From RGIG3077 sp045541475 (GTDB taxonomy: Bacteria > Bacillota > Clostridia > Oscillospirales > Ruminococcaceae), in the NCBI GenBank assembly GCA_045541475.1, contig JAZQJI010000014.1, positions 1-64,000 on the forward strand: 64,000 nucleotides of DNA, read 5' to 3'. The notes beneath the pieces were generated by a model. It did not search any database. It was not told where the DNA came from and saw only the letters and a list, made by a program, of their open reading frames with translations. This document shows positions 44,973 through 55,012 of this stretch, piece after piece. Position numbers and translations under genes: made by a program. The stretch's first letter is position 1. Each line of letters opens with the position of its first letter.

Positions 44973-47900
44973 TGTCGTCATCCTCCTCTCTTGGTATATC
45001 GCTGATAATATCAAAGCTGTCACCGTAATAATATTCACCGCTTTTCAGCTTTTCAACAAGCGTTTCACTCTCTTGTGAAAGCGTTTTTATCTTTTCAAGC
45101 GGATAGTTTGTGCAGGCACTTTTATAGTCGCAATAATCGCACGCGTTTTTTAAGGGTATTGCGGCAATTTCACCGCTTAAAATGCGTTTGCCGCAGCGTT
45201 TTATTGTATCGCAGCAATATCTGTCAAGCATTTCAAATTGTTTTGAATCAAGCAGATTTTTTGTGTAACGCTTGTCGATATCACCTTTTTTAGTGCGCTT
45301 AAGCGGCAAAAACGTTCCGCAATCCTTGTCCATTGCGTCGATAATTTCGTTATCGTTAAGTATAACACCAATCATTTTGCGGCAGGCATTTTGCGTATTT
45401 ATAACCATTTCTTCATCAGCGGTTCTGTCAAGCGAAGGCATAGCTTCAACCGCTCTGTAATACAAAACGCCCGCGGGTGTGCAATTATCATAATTCTTAT
45501 CGCTGTCTATCAATGCAAAAAGATAAAGGAACATCTGCATATTCTTTCCGCACAGCAAATCAGCCATGGAAAAATCCTTGCCGCCCGTTTTGTAATCAAC
45601 AATGCGGACAAATCTGCCCTTGTCAGACACATAAAGGTCAATTCTGTCGGTAATGCCGTTTAGCGTGATTTTAGGCGACTTGATATTGCTGATATCTACG
45701 TTGTAACCTTGCTGCATAAAATATTCAAACTCGCACGGATAAAAATTGCTTTGCGCAAATTCACGTTGCAAATTTTCAATAATATCGCAGGTGTTTTCGC
45801 AAATCAATTGCATGGAATAGTTGAATTTTTCGCTTTCTCTGTAATCTCCACCTAAGTTTTCAGCAATATATTCTTCAAGATATTTTTTTACGCATTGCTC
45901 TATTTGCTTGCGATCAAGTGCTAAAAATTCAGCCTTTTGGTTTGCTTTGAAAATACTTTCAAGACAAAAATGCACAATGCTGCCTTTTTCATTTGCAGTA
46001 ATTGCCTTTTTGCGTAAAGGACGCACTTTAAGTCCGTAATTCATGAAAAACTTGAAAGGACATTCGCAGAATGTTTCAAGCTTTGTGGCGCTTGTTTGCA
46101 CGTTTGTGCCGTAAAGCTTTGTTATGGTGTCGGTATCGTTAAGTGAATACTCTTTTCTGTCGGCACTGTTTTTCAGTGCGTTGATTTTTTCCGCATATTC
46201 TTCATACTGCATCAAGGCATTTTCGCATGAATATTTAAACTCGCAATTTCTGTTAAAATTCATCACGTATCTTCTGTAAGCGGCAGGCTTTGTTACGGCA
46301 AAAAAATCCTGTGGCAGATTTGAAACGCACAATGTAATTTTGTTTTCAAACATGCTTTGTATAAGGTCCAGGGTGTACGCCTTTGTGCAGCTTGAATTTG
46401 ATTTATCAAGCAGCGGATAAGTTATATACAGCTTTTCTCTTGGTGCGCTTACTGCGGCAAATGCGGCAAAACATTCCTCAGAATAAATCTGCTTGTCCGT
46501 TTTGGCAAGTTCAATTCCGTTTTCTAAAAGCTTTGCGCTTTCGGTTGAAGAAAACAAACCGGGTGTAACGCTGTTGCGAGGGAAAAAGCCTTCGTTTGCA
46601 CCCAAAATGAATATGATTTTGGGTGAGTTTAATCTTGTAAGCTGAATTTGCGAAACGCTTACACAGTTTAATTTTTGTGGTGCGTTGGTATAGTCTGCTT
46701 TGGATAGTGCGCACAAAAACAGCTCTCGGTATTCGGCAGGTGAAATTTCAACCCCATTTAAATATGTATAAAACGTATCAAGAATATCACTAATCACGTT
46801 CCACAAAAGCTTTAATTCTCTTGAATATTCAAGAGAAAGCGGAGCATCGCTGTCGTTAGTTGGCTGTTCATAGCTTTCGCACAGTATCTTTAGATTATCT
46901 TGCAGATTTAATTCACAAAAGTGCTCATAAAGTGCCTTTGTAATAGCATCGCCCGTGGTGTTTTTGCATTTTTCTTTTAGTCTGATAAGTGGCTCAATAA
47001 GCTTTTTGCGGGTATTTTCGGCACTTTTTGTCAGTTCGTCATTTTGTTTAAACTCATCAAGCCAAAGCTTTTTATCAATATCCCATATATAGCAAAAGTT
47101 TTCAAGCTCCGATATTTCAGCGTTGGAAATACCCGCAAGCATTGTTTTTGCATAGTAAAGCAGTTTTTCGGTTTCAAAACTGCCAAAGCTTAAATCAAGC
47201 GCCGTTGAAATAAAAATTGAAAGCGCAGTATTTGCAGGCGTTTTAGGCAGAGATTTAAAAAGGGGAATACCGTAAATATCAGCATATTCATCAAGTACGT
47301 TTTCATAACTTTCTGCGTTGCGGGTTACAATTGCAATTTCATCATATCGATAATTTTGTTCATGCACAAGATGCCAGATTTCCGCACAAACATACTCGCA
47401 CTCATCATAAACATTCAAAGCATCGGCAATAACGATATTATCGCTGCATATCTTGCCGCTGATTTGGTTTCGAAAAATATTGTCAGCAAGGTGATTGATA
47501 TCACGTCTTTGCCATGTGTTTTCTGATTTAAGTCTTGATATTTTGATTTTTGCACACGCATTTTTTGCAATTTGCTTTAACGATGCAAATGTGCGGTTGA
47601 CAGAATAAAGATGAAGTAAATTGCTGTTTTCGTCGTCTGTATCAAGCGCACAGAAAACATTGCAATCCTGTGAAAGCATTGATTGAATCATAAGCTTTTC
47701 ATCGGAAGTAAAGCTTTTAAATTCATCAATAAAAACGTATTTGCCGTCAAAAAACATCTGGCTGTTTGCGCTTTTTGCCGCTTGTGTAATTGCACTCATA
47801 GAATCTTCAAGGTTATGTTTTGCAAGCAACATTTTGTAGGTAAAATAAATGTTGATAATATCCTTGAATTTTTCACCCAGCGTGCCATTTAAATTTTTGG

Positions 47901-48324
47901 CACCGTACTCAAGCTCCTGCATTTCAAGTCCGCTTTGTGATAAGTCGCTGCAGCAATCAAGCATCATTGAAGCAAAGCCTATATTCTTTGCCTGTTTTGC
48001 GTAATAGAAAAGCCCATCGTTATTGCACACTTGCTTTATTGCAAGCGACATAAGAATAGCTTTTGTATAGTTGTCCGCATATTTTTTCAGTATTTCTCCG
48101 CTTTCATCCAAAATCTGCGCAGCAAGACGCTTAAAGCTTTTTACGGTGACTCTGTTAAAATAATTTGCGCCAAGCTTTAAGTACAGTGCACGTTCATATT
48201 CAAAAGTAAACTGTTCTGGCACTATTACTAAGATATCTTTATCATCAGCAATAAGACTGCTGATTTTTTCTGCAATATCAGTAGTTTTTCCACATTCTTT
48301 TGAGCCTAAAATAAATTGCAGCAT
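44953..48324 (-). CDS. addB: Helicase-nuclease subunit AddB
   Basis: 1123 residues. N-terminal FILGSKECGKTTDI (Walker A-like), VIVPEQFTFEYERAL typical of AddB, and the C-terminal nuclease domain with RIVDYKTGGKDFS (about 945). An iron-sulfur cluster is predicted from Cys in the CECPF segment (about 805) and CDYCDYKSAC (about 1075). Works with AddA in recombination repair. Start is 14 bases downstream of spoIIR. Confidence 0.95.
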   Translation of the reverse strand: MLQFILGSKECGKTTDIAEKISSLIADDKDILVIVPEQFTFEYERALYLKLGANYFNRVTVKSFKRLAAQILDESGEILKKYADNYTKAILMSLAIKQVCNNDGLFYYAKQAKNIGFASMMLDCCSDLSQSGLEMQELEYGAKNLNGTLGEKFKDIINIYFTYKMLLAKHNLEDSMSAITQAAKSANSQMFFDGKYVFIDEFKSFTSDEKLMIQSMLSQDCNVFCALDTDDENSNLLHLYSVNRTFASLKQIAKNACAKIKISRLKSENTWQRRDINHLADNIFRNQISGKICSDNIVIADALNVYDECEYVCAEIWHLVHEQNYRYDEIAIVTRNAESYENVLDEYADIYGIPLFKSLPKTPANTALSIFISTALDLSFGSFETEKLLYYAKTMLAGISNAEISELENFCYIWDIDKKLWLDEFKQNDELTKSAENTRKKLIEPLIRLKEKCKNTTGDAITKALYEHFCELNLQDNLKILCESYEQPTNDSDAPLSLEYSRELKLLWNVISDILDTFYTYLNGVEISPAEYRELFLCALSKADYTNAPQKLNCVSVSQIQLTRLNSPKIIFILGANEGFFPRNSVTPGLFSSTESAKLLENGIELAKTDKQIYSEECFAAFAAVSAPREKLYITYPLLDKSNSSCTKAYTLDLIQSMFENKITLCVSNLPQDFFAVTKPAAYRRYVMNFNRNCEFKYSCENALMQYEEYAEKINALKNSADRKEYSLNDTDTITKLYGTNVQTSATKLETFCECPFKFFMNYGLKVRPLRKKAITANEKGSIVHFCLESIFKANQKAEFLALDRKQIEQCVKKYLEEYIAENLGGDYRESEKFNYSMQLICENTCDIIENLQREFAQSNFYPCEFEYFMQQGYNVDISNIKSPKITLNGITDRIDLYVSDKGRFVRIVDYKTGGKDFSMADLLCGKNMQMFLYLFALIDSDKNYDNCTPAGVLYYRAVEAMPSLDRTADEEMVINTQNACRKMIGVILNDNEIIDAMDKDCGTFLPLKRTKKGDIDKRYTKNLLDSKQFEMLDRYCCDTIKRCGKRILSGEIAAIPLKNACDYCDYKSACTNYPLEKIKTLSQESETLVEKLKSGEYYYGDSFDIISDIPREEDDDNEEGMD

Positions 48325-48338
48325 AAATTCAATCTCCG

Positions 48339-48941
48339 TCAGTTTATCAAACTAAATATTTTTGTCCTGATACTCTCAAAAATCTCCACGCATTTGAATC
48401 TTACTTCATATTTATCGTGATTTTCAAGAATATCCGTTTGGTCATCATCAAAATAATCATCAACGGTTTTTTCGCACGCACCCACACAAAGCGGCGGATA
48501 CATCACACACCACCAGTTCTGCCCCTGTGCATCGCCGATATATACACACAGCGAGAGGTACTCTCCCGCGGGCATGGTAAAACCGTCATATTCTCTGTTA
48601 TCAAAGGTTTTGCTTGCAATCTCGCAGGTTACGTTGTCATAACAGCCGTTTTCACGCAATATATATTCTGCCTGCTGTTCGATTATATCCAATGAATTTT
48701 GCGCAGTCTCAATAGCTGTTTCAAGATTTTGTCCATCAAAAAGCTCGTCAGAAAGCTCTAAAATGCCGTCACGCACCATAAGTTTTAAGCACTGGTCTTC
48801 CTCACTGTCTGAATTTGCAAGGATATGCAGTCTGAAAACGTTGTTTTGTATATCGTCAACATCGGCTTTGAATTTGCATATTGACGAGAAAAATATGGTG
48901 GCTGCAAAACCTAAAAAAACGGCAGGTATAATTTTTTTCAT
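48339..48941 (-). CDS. spoIIR: Stage II sporulation protein R
   Basis: 200 residues from ATG 48941; a longer in-frame start at 49007 is less likely. Signal or membrane segment about 3-20, then the SpoIIR core: VFRLHILANSDSEEDQCLKLMVRDGIL (about 38-64; shown in part), and QNWWCVMYPPLCVG near 148. Secreted from the forespore to trigger SpoIIGA and SigE processing in the mother cell. It leads an operon with addB-addA, which is unusual company. RBS is weak (AAGAGAAAG). Confidence 0.9.
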   Translation of the reverse strand: MKKIIPAVFLGFAATIFFSSICKFKADVDDIQNNVFRLHILANSDSEEDQCLKLMVRDGILELSDELFDGQNLETAIETAQNSLDIIEQQAEYILRENGCYDNVTCEIASKTFDNREYDGFTMPAGEYLSLCVYIGDAQGQNWWCVMYPPLCVGACEKTVDDYFDDDQTDILENHDKYEVRFKCVEIFESIRTKIFSLIN

Positions 48942-49069
48942 AAATGCTTTCTCTTTTCCTAAAATACAGATTTGCAAGCGCTGAGTGCCGCTGCTTGATT
49001 TAAGCATTGTGCCAAAATCTGTGATTTATTCAGAAAACCAATAAAAAAATACCTGCCGAAAAATTTTAA

Positions 49070-50203
49070 TTATTCAAAAGTAATTGTTGAACTATCATCA
49101 AGAATACCAATATAGCATTTGCCGACATTTACAGTTAAAGGGTTGCCGTTGGCGTCGAAAAATTCAATGGGTGCTTCTTCGCTGGTCTTTTCCCATGTAA
49201 TTTCCTGTGCCTTGCCGCCGCTGATGTAGTATCCGCTGCCGCTTGAAACAAGTTCAACTTCCATAAGATAGGTGTTTTCAGGCTTGGGATAAACCTGAGT
49301 TACAAGTGCAATAACGTTTGTGTATTCAAGCTGATTGCCGCTTTTGCCGTCAATATGCTCGTTTCCGCTGTGGAATTTTTTGTATGTCTTTGTGCTTTCA
49401 TCATATTCAAATGTGCTGTAATATGAGTAAGAAAATTCAAACTCAACACTGTTTGCATCAATGCCTTCGGGTGCAAAAAATTCATCAGAAAAATTGAAAT
49501 AATCACCCTTGTAATTGTCGCCTATATCAGTGCGGTATCCATGGTCTTCAAATGCCTGCGGCAAATTGGGGCCAATGAGATATTTTGTGTGTTCCGTAGC
49601 GTAAGACTGCGCTCTATCGCTGTCAACAGCAAAAACTTCGCTGTAAGGCAAACGACTTGAATCGCTTACAGTATCAATACCAAGACTTTGCAGCTTTGCC
49701 TTTGCAAAGGTCTGTTCGTATCCAATATGACAGTAAACCGCATCAAATCCCATTGCAATTACAGGGTAATAATATCTGCAGCTTCGTACCGAGCAAACCT
49801 CGGGTACTGCGGTGTAATCGGCATAAACGCCCATACATCTTGTGATGCCGCCTTCAACAAGTACTTCAAAAAGAATATCTGCATCTTCAATGCCGTACTG
49901 CGGCAGAGCTGCCTTAATGTTGCTTATCATAACCGCAACGGGACGTTTGCCCACGGCATTTTCGTTGTAATCAGTTTCGCCGGTTAAGGGGTTGCGTATA
50001 ACATTATTGTTATCAGTGATGGTACTGTCGCTGGTAGAATTGCTTGTGTCGGTTTTATCGTTTGCGCTTGAGCTGTCCGATGTTGAATCGCTCATACTAT
50101 GAGAGCTTTTGGAAGCAGAGGTACTGCTTTTGTCATCTTTTGAGCAAGCCGCAAGATTAGGCAGCATAAGTGCCAATGCAAGTAAAAATGCTGTTTTTTT
50201 CAT
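49070..50203 (-). CDS. DUF3048 (YerB-like) lipoprotein
   Basis: 377 residues. Lipobox LAAC (Cys20), a Ser/Thr/Asp-rich linker to about residue 68, then DUF3048: NPLTGETDYNENAVGKRPVAVMISN (about 70) and EGGITRCMGVYAD, VCSVRSCRYYY (about 140), and a C-terminal beta domain. Surface lipoprotein of unknown function; YerB is the Bacillus member. Confidence 0.9.
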   Translation of the reverse strand: MKKTAFLLALALMLPNLAACSKDDKSSTSASKSSHSMSDSTSDSSSANDKTDTSNSTSDSTITDNNNVIRNPLTGETDYNENAVGKRPVAVMISNIKAALPQYGIEDADILFEVLVEGGITRCMGVYADYTAVPEVCSVRSCRYYYPVIAMGFDAVYCHIGYEQTFAKAKLQSLGIDTVSDSSRLPYSEVFAVDSDRAQSYATEHTKYLIGPNLPQAFEDHGYRTDIGDNYKGDYFNFSDEFFAPEGIDANSVEFEFSYSYYSTFEYDESTKTYKKFHSGNEHIDGKSGNQLEYTNVIALVTQVYPKPENTYLMEVELVSSGSGYYISGGKAQEITWEKTSEEAPIEFFDANGNPLTVNVGKCYIGILDDSSTITFE

Positions 50204-50280
50204 TAAAAATAGTTGTTCCTTTCTTCTTTAAAATCCGCTATAATTTTACATCATTTTACGTTTTATGTCAAGCTGTATAA

Positions 50281-51336
50281 TTATCCAATAAAGCCGCCGC
50301 CCAGCACATATCCGTCGTTATTATAAAATACTGCGGATTGTCCCTTGGTTACAGCACGTACAGGGCTTAAACAGATAACTTTGTACCTTCCGCTATTAAG
50401 GTTTATAACTTTACATTCGGCTTGGTTTTGACTGTATCTTGTTTTAACAAAAGCCGAAAATTCATCATCAACTTTGTCAAAATAAATCCAGTTAGCGTCA
50501 TAGATTTCAAATTCAGTTTTAAAAAGCAAAGCTTCATCACCCAAAGTCACCGTATTGTTTTCGGCGTTTTTGTCAACTACAAAAACAGGCTTTCCCAAGG
50601 CGATCCCTAAGCCTTTTCGCTGACCAAGTGTATAGTTTGATATACCCTTGTGTTTGCCTAAAACCTTGCCTGCTTCGTCGATAAAATCGCCCGTATCACA
50701 ATAATTATCGCTGTTTTTGCGAATAAAATCGCCGTACTTTTTATCGGGCACAAAGCAGATATCCTGGCTATCTTTTTTTCTGCTGTTAACAAAATTTAAG
50801 CTTTCTGCAATTTCTCTTATCTTTGATTTTGGCAAATCAGCAAGAGGGAAAAGAGTGTGTTTAAGCTGATGCTGATTAAGTCCCCATAAAACGTATGTTT
50901 GTTCCTTTTCGGTGATATCAGGGCGTTTGAGCAAAAATCGGTTATTTTCTTCAACAATTTTTGCGTAATGTCCCGTTGCAATGTAATCAAAACCGTTTTT
51001 TAATGCAAATTCAAGCATTGCCCCGAATTTTACGTATATATTGCACACGACGCAAGGGTTTGGTGTAGCGCCGATGGCATATTGATGGATAAAATCATCG
51101 GTTACGTACTTTTTAAAATCGGAGCTTATATCAAGCCGCAAAAAATCAATACCCAGTTTTTGTGCAACGCTCTCTGCATCATCTGATGAATCACAATACA
51201 TTTCAGGGCATGCTAAAACATCGGCGTCAAACATTTTAAGTGTAACACCGGTTACTTCATAGCCCTGTTCCTTTAACAAAAATGCAGCGGCGGAGCTGTC
51301 CACACCGCCGCTCATTCCAAGCAATACTTTTTTCAT
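50281..51336 (-). CDS. mnmA: tRNA-specific 2-thiouridylase MnmA
   Basis: 351 residues. PP-loop GMSGGVDSSAAA at residue 8, catalytic Cys in TPNPCVVCN (about 97) and the second Cys in SQDICFVPD (about 195), plus GQRKGLGIALGKP (about 240). Thiolates U34 of tRNA-Lys, Glu and Gln using sulfur from a cysteine desulfurase. Starts 1 base after the tmcAL stop. Confidence 0.96.
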   Translation of the reverse strand: MKKVLLGMSGGVDSSAAAFLLKEQGYEVTGVTLKMFDADVLACPEMYCDSSDDAESVAQKLGIDFLRLDISSDFKKYVTDDFIHQYAIGATPNPCVVCNIYVKFGAMLEFALKNGFDYIATGHYAKIVEENNRFLLKRPDITEKEQTYVLWGLNQHQLKHTLFPLADLPKSKIREIAESLNFVNSRKKDSQDICFVPDKKYGDFIRKNSDNYCDTGDFIDEAGKVLGKHKGISNYTLGQRKGLGIALGKPVFVVDKNAENNTVTLGDEALLFKTEFEIYDANWIYFDKVDDEFSAFVKTRYSQNQAECKVINLNSGRYKVICLSPVRAVTKGQSAVFYNNDGYVLGGGFIG

Positions 51337-51337
51337 A

Positions 51338-52528
51338 TTAATCTACAATACAAACCTTTGTTCTATAATCAAGACCTGCGCTCTGTATTTTCTTTGATGT
51401 AAGTGAATAGATATCCGTTGATGTTGCTTCGATTTTTGCGTATCTTTCCGAAACCTTATCAATGGCAGAAAGTTTAGCAAGAGAAGTGCCGAAGGGGATA
51501 ACAGCTTTTCCCTTTGCTTCGGAAAGTATTTCAAAGCCGCGCTCATTTGTTGCAAGAATTCTGCCGTAAGGCGGGTAAGAGTTAAGATCTTCTGCGGTAA
51601 TGCCAAGCAGCATGTTGAAGAAGATTCTTCTTATTCTTGCCATTGTATATCTTTTCGTCTTAACCTTTTTCAGCAATTCAGCCATATTAACGCTGTCGCG
51701 TGCTTCAAAAATGCGGTGTTCAAGTCCCTGTGCTACATCGGGCAGTTTGGCAATTTCTTCAACTGTCATTGTGCGCAACTTGTAAAGCAACATTCTTTCA
51801 AGAGTTTCGCTTCTTGAAAGCTTGCCTGCCTTGAGAGATTCAAAAATAACCTTGCAGGTCTCTTCGGGAGCATTATTAGTAAAATCTCTGCCTTCGAAAA
51901 TAGATTTTCTTATAGCCGAAGCACTTGCAAAACCGTCGATAATGCTGTCTGCTGCGTCGTGCTCATTGCCGCGGCGAACGATTGTAAACGGTTCGATTTG
52001 AGCTTTCAAATGGTTAATTGCTCTAATGTATTCTATTGCAAGCTCGTTATTCGGGCCTTCAAACAGAGATGAAATTTCATCGCCGTAATTTTTCTTGGTT
52101 AGCTCGTGCATTGCTGCAGGATATGTCATACCTGATTCGAGAAGTTCAATAATTTCCTTAGAGTTTGAGTATTTATCGGCAACCTTTGCAGCTTTTTTAA
52201 GCTGCTCAATATCGCCGCATTCGCTTCCAAATGAAAGTTCGCTGACAACGCCAAGTGATTTTAAAAGGAAAATTGCACCCTGTGCGTATTTTTCAGCAGT
52301 TGCAAGGCAGTAAGGTGCGGGCAGTTCTACAACAAGGTCAACGCCCGATTTTACCGCAAGCTTTGCTCTGTCAAATTTGTTGATGATTGCAACATCGCCG
52401 CGTTGAACGTAGTTGCCGCTCATAACGCCGACAATATGTGTTGCGCCGTTCTTTCTTGTTTCTTCAATATGGTGGATATGACCATTGTGAAGTGGATTGT
52501 ACTCGCAGATAATTCCTGAAATTTTCAT
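51338..52528 (-). CDS. tmcAL: tRNA(Met) cytidine acetate ligase
   Basis: 396 residues. Nucleotidyltransferase motif EYNPLHNGHIHHI (residue 9), VVELPAPYCLATAEKYAQGA (about 66), and FGSECGD. The family makes N4-acetylcytidine at the tRNA-Met wobble position from acetate and ATP. Just upstream of mnmA, so two tRNA wobble modifiers share an operon, and it is divergent from acetate kinase. RBS AAGGGGGA. Confidence 0.93.
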   Translation of the reverse strand: MKISGIICEYNPLHNGHIHHIEETRKNGATHIVGVMSGNYVQRGDVAIINKFDRAKLAVKSGVDLVVELPAPYCLATAEKYAQGAIFLLKSLGVVSELSFGSECGDIEQLKKAAKVADKYSNSKEIIELLESGMTYPAAMHELTKKNYGDEISSLFEGPNNELAIEYIRAINHLKAQIEPFTIVRRGNEHDAADSIIDGFASASAIRKSIFEGRDFTNNAPEETCKVIFESLKAGKLSRSETLERMLLYKLRTMTVEEIAKLPDVAQGLEHRIFEARDSVNMAELLKKVKTKRYTMARIRRIFFNMLLGITAEDLNSYPPYGRILATNERGFEILSEAKGKAVIPFGTSLAKLSAIDKVSERYAKIEATSTDIYSLTSKKIQSAGLDYRTKVCIVD

Positions 52529-52643
52529 AAATATTCCCCCTTTGAATTTTTCCGGTTATAATATCTGGTTGTTGTATTGGTAAAACGCTGTATTTGAAAT
52601 ATTGCGTTTTGATTGTTTTGTTGTAAAAAATGTATTTTGGGTA

Positions 52644-52671
52644 TTGCATTTTGCAAAAAAAGGTATATAAT
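52644..52671 (+). promoter_or_regulatory. Promoter of ackA
   Basis: TTGCAT (52644-52649), 16 bases, TATAAT (52666-52671). Confidence 0.55.
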
Positions 52672-52726
52672 ATTAAATTGTGCAAAGAAATCAACAATAT
52701 TTAATACAGAAAGGATGATAATTTTT

Positions 52727-53926
52727 ATGTTGATACTTGTTGTAAACGCAGGCAGCTCCTCGCTGAAATATCAGCTGCTTGACATGGAAAATGAACATGT
52801 ACTTGCAAAGGGCAACTGCGACAGAATCGGAATTGACGGACATCTTTCCCACAAGACCGATGATGGAAGAACCATTGATGAGGATTGCAATTTCCCCACT
52901 CACACAGAAGCTTTTGAAAAGCTTGTTTATGCACTTACCGAAAGCGATGCCGCTGTAATTAAATCCATGGATGAAATTTCAGCAGTAGGTCACAGAATTG
53001 TGCAGGGCGCTGAGATTTTTGACAAGACAGTTCTCGTTACTGATGAAGTAATCGATCAGATTGATGCTCTTGCTCCTCTCGCTCCCGTACATAACCACGC
53101 TCATGCGCTTGCTTTAAGAGCTTGCAAGAAGGTTATTAAGGAAGGTACACCCATGGCAGTTGTATTTGATACAGCTTTCCACCAGACAATGCCTGAAAAA
53201 GCATTCATGTTTGGTATGCCTTACGATTGCTACGAAGAACTTCACGTTCGTAAGTACGGCTTCCACGGTACATCACACAGATTTGTTTCAAAAAATCTTG
53301 CAGATGCACTCGGCAAGGATCCTTCCGAACTCAAGATTGTTTCCTGCCACTTGGGCAACGGCTCATCAATAACAGCTGTTGACGGCGGCAAGTCAGTAGA
53401 TACATCAATGGGCTTTACTCCTCTTGATGGTGTTGTTATGGGTACAAGAAGCGGTTCTGTTGACCCTTCAGCTGTTTGCTATGTTGCTAAACAGAAGGGC
53501 TTTACACCCGATGAAATGAGCGATTATCTCAACAAGAAATCCGGTTTCCTCGGCGTTTCCGGTGTTGGCAGCGATAACAGACAAATCTGCGAAGCAGCCG
53601 CTAACGGAAACAAGAAAGCACAGCTTGTAACAGATATGCTTTGCTATGAAATCAAGAAATATATCGGTTCATACGCTGCTGCAATGAATGGTCTTGATGC
53701 TGTTCTGTTCACAGGCGGTATCGGCGAAAACTCTTTCGAGGTTCGTCAGGGTGCTTGTGAAGATATGGAATACTTCGGAATTAAGATTGATACCGAGCTT
53801 AACAAGACAACAAGAGGCAAATTGCAGAGAATTTCCACACCTGATTCCAAGGTTGAAGTTTGGGTAGTTCCCACCAATGAGGAATTGCTTATCGCTCGTG
53901 ATACACTTGCACTTATCAGCAAGTAA
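52727..53926 (+). CDS. ackA: Acetate kinase
   Basis: 399 residues from ATG 52727 (AGAAAGGAT upstream). VNAGSSSLKYQLLD at residue 6, VFDTAFHQTMP (about 145), HLGNGSSITAVDGGKSVDTSMG (about 205, catalytic region), and FTGGIGENS near 325. Forms ATP from acetyl phosphate. The partner pta is not adjacent. Own promoter and terminator. Confidence 0.97.
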   Translation: MLILVVNAGSSSLKYQLLDMENEHVLAKGNCDRIGIDGHLSHKTDDGRTIDEDCNFPTHTEAFEKLVYALTESDAAVIKSMDEISAVGHRIVQGAEIFDKTVLVTDEVIDQIDALAPLAPVHNHAHALALRACKKVIKEGTPMAVVFDTAFHQTMPEKAFMFGMPYDCYEELHVRKYGFHGTSHRFVSKNLADALGKDPSELKIVSCHLGNGSSITAVDGGKSVDTSMGFTPLDGVVMGTRSGSVDPSAVCYVAKQKGFTPDEMSDYLNKKSGFLGVSGVGSDNRQICEAAANGNKKAQLVTDMLCYEIKKYIGSYAAAMNGLDAVLFTGGIGENSFEVRQGACEDMEYFGIKIDTELNKTTRGKLQRISTPDSKVEVWVVPTNEELLIARDTLALISK

Positions 53927-54035
53927 TCAAGTAAAAATCAGTGCGATAAAACCCCAAGCCATTACAAGTTTATTGTAACATATCACTAACCAAATTGCAA
54001 TACCCATTTGTAAATTTGGCATATTACATAACAAT

Positions 54036-54060
54036 AACCCTCAATTTTTGGGGGTTTTGT
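54036..54060 (+). terminator. Terminator of ackA
   Basis: Short stem 54036-54044 with 54048-54056 (one G-T pair), then TTGTTTTTT. About 110 bases after the stop. Confidence 0.6.
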
Positions 54061-54109
54061 TTTTTGTAAATTTTTTATGTATCTGTAATAAATATCAGGT
54101 GAATAAAAC

Positions 54110-54142
54110 AACGCCTGCGGTTTTTGAATAATCGCAGGCGTT
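54110..54142 (-). terminator. Terminator of the HAD gene
   Basis: 10 bp GC-rich stem 54110-54119 with 54133-54142; TGTTTTA follows on the minus strand. Confidence 0.75.
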
Positions 54143-54149
54143 ATTAGTT

Positions 54150-54986
54150 TTACTTTGTTTTGCAAAGCTGTTCCAAAAATCTCGCAACTCCGTCTTGATT
54201 GTTGGAAAGTATCACGCTGTCAGCCTTTTGCTTTACCTCGTCTTTTGCGTTTGATACCGCACAGCAGAAATCTGCGGCGGCAAACAGCGGCAAATCGTTA
54301 AGATTATCACCAAATGCGGTTATTCTATCAAGCTTTAACATTTCTTTAAGATTGACAGCCGCGTTGTATTTTGAAGCCTTATCCGAGCAAACCTCAAGAT
54401 ACCAAAAATCAGCATCGTATATATCCCTGTAATACTCAATTAAAAAGCCTTTTAGATTTTTTAAATCATCATAAAGCGGCTTTAACTTCTCCGATTTATC
54501 CGATACGGAAAAATATATGCAGTCCAACTCGGCACATTCAGAGAAATTGCCTATCTTTGTGAATTTCTTGCCGAATTTTTCAATGCGTTCATTCATGAAC
54601 TTTTCGGCGTTGGGTGTATCGGTGTTAACATAGTATGTTTTGAGAGTGCTTTGGTTAATTGTATATAAAAAACCTTTTGAGCCATGATTTGATATTATGT
54701 CAAAAAAATCGCAAATACAGCTCTTTTCAAAAGCTTCATAATGAACGAAACGACGTTTTTTTAAATCGTACATAGCCACTCCGTTCATTAATATAACGGG
54801 TAGGTTTATGTCAATATCCTTTAGCAGCAGCTTTACAGTTTCGTTGGTGCGCGCAGTTGCAACGGTAAAATTCAGTCCGCTTGCAATCAGATTGTTCAGT
54901 GTGTCCGCTGCATACCGGCTGATTTTGCACTCGGAATTGAGCAGGGTGCCGTCAAGGTCTGAAATATAAAGTGTGTTGTCAATCAA
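54150..54986 (-). CDS. Cof-type HAD phosphatase
   Basis: 278 residues. Motif I ISDLDGTLLNSE (residue 8), motif II TVATAR (about 40), motif III with DKASKY (about 208) and motif IV AFGDNLNDLPLF (about 228). A type IIB cap lies between motifs II and III. Sugar phosphate or cofactor phosphatase; substrate unknown. It follows the lipoprotein gene by 26 bases and probably shares its promoter. Confidence 0.92.
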   Translation of the reverse strand: MIDNTLYISDLDGTLLNSECKISRYAADTLNNLIASGLNFTVATARTNETVKLLLKDIDINLPVILMNGVAMYDLKKRRFVHYEAFEKSCICDFFDIISNHGSKGFLYTINQSTLKTYYVNTDTPNAEKFMNERIEKFGKKFTKIGNFSECAELDCIYFSVSDKSEKLKPLYDDLKNLKGFLIEYYRDIYDADFWYLEVCSDKASKYNAAVNLKEMLKLDRITAFGDNLNDLPLFAAADFCCAVSNAKDEVKQKADSVILSNNQDGVARFLEQLCKTK

Positions 54987-55012
54987 AATTTTATCCTCTG
55001 CTTGATTATTAA

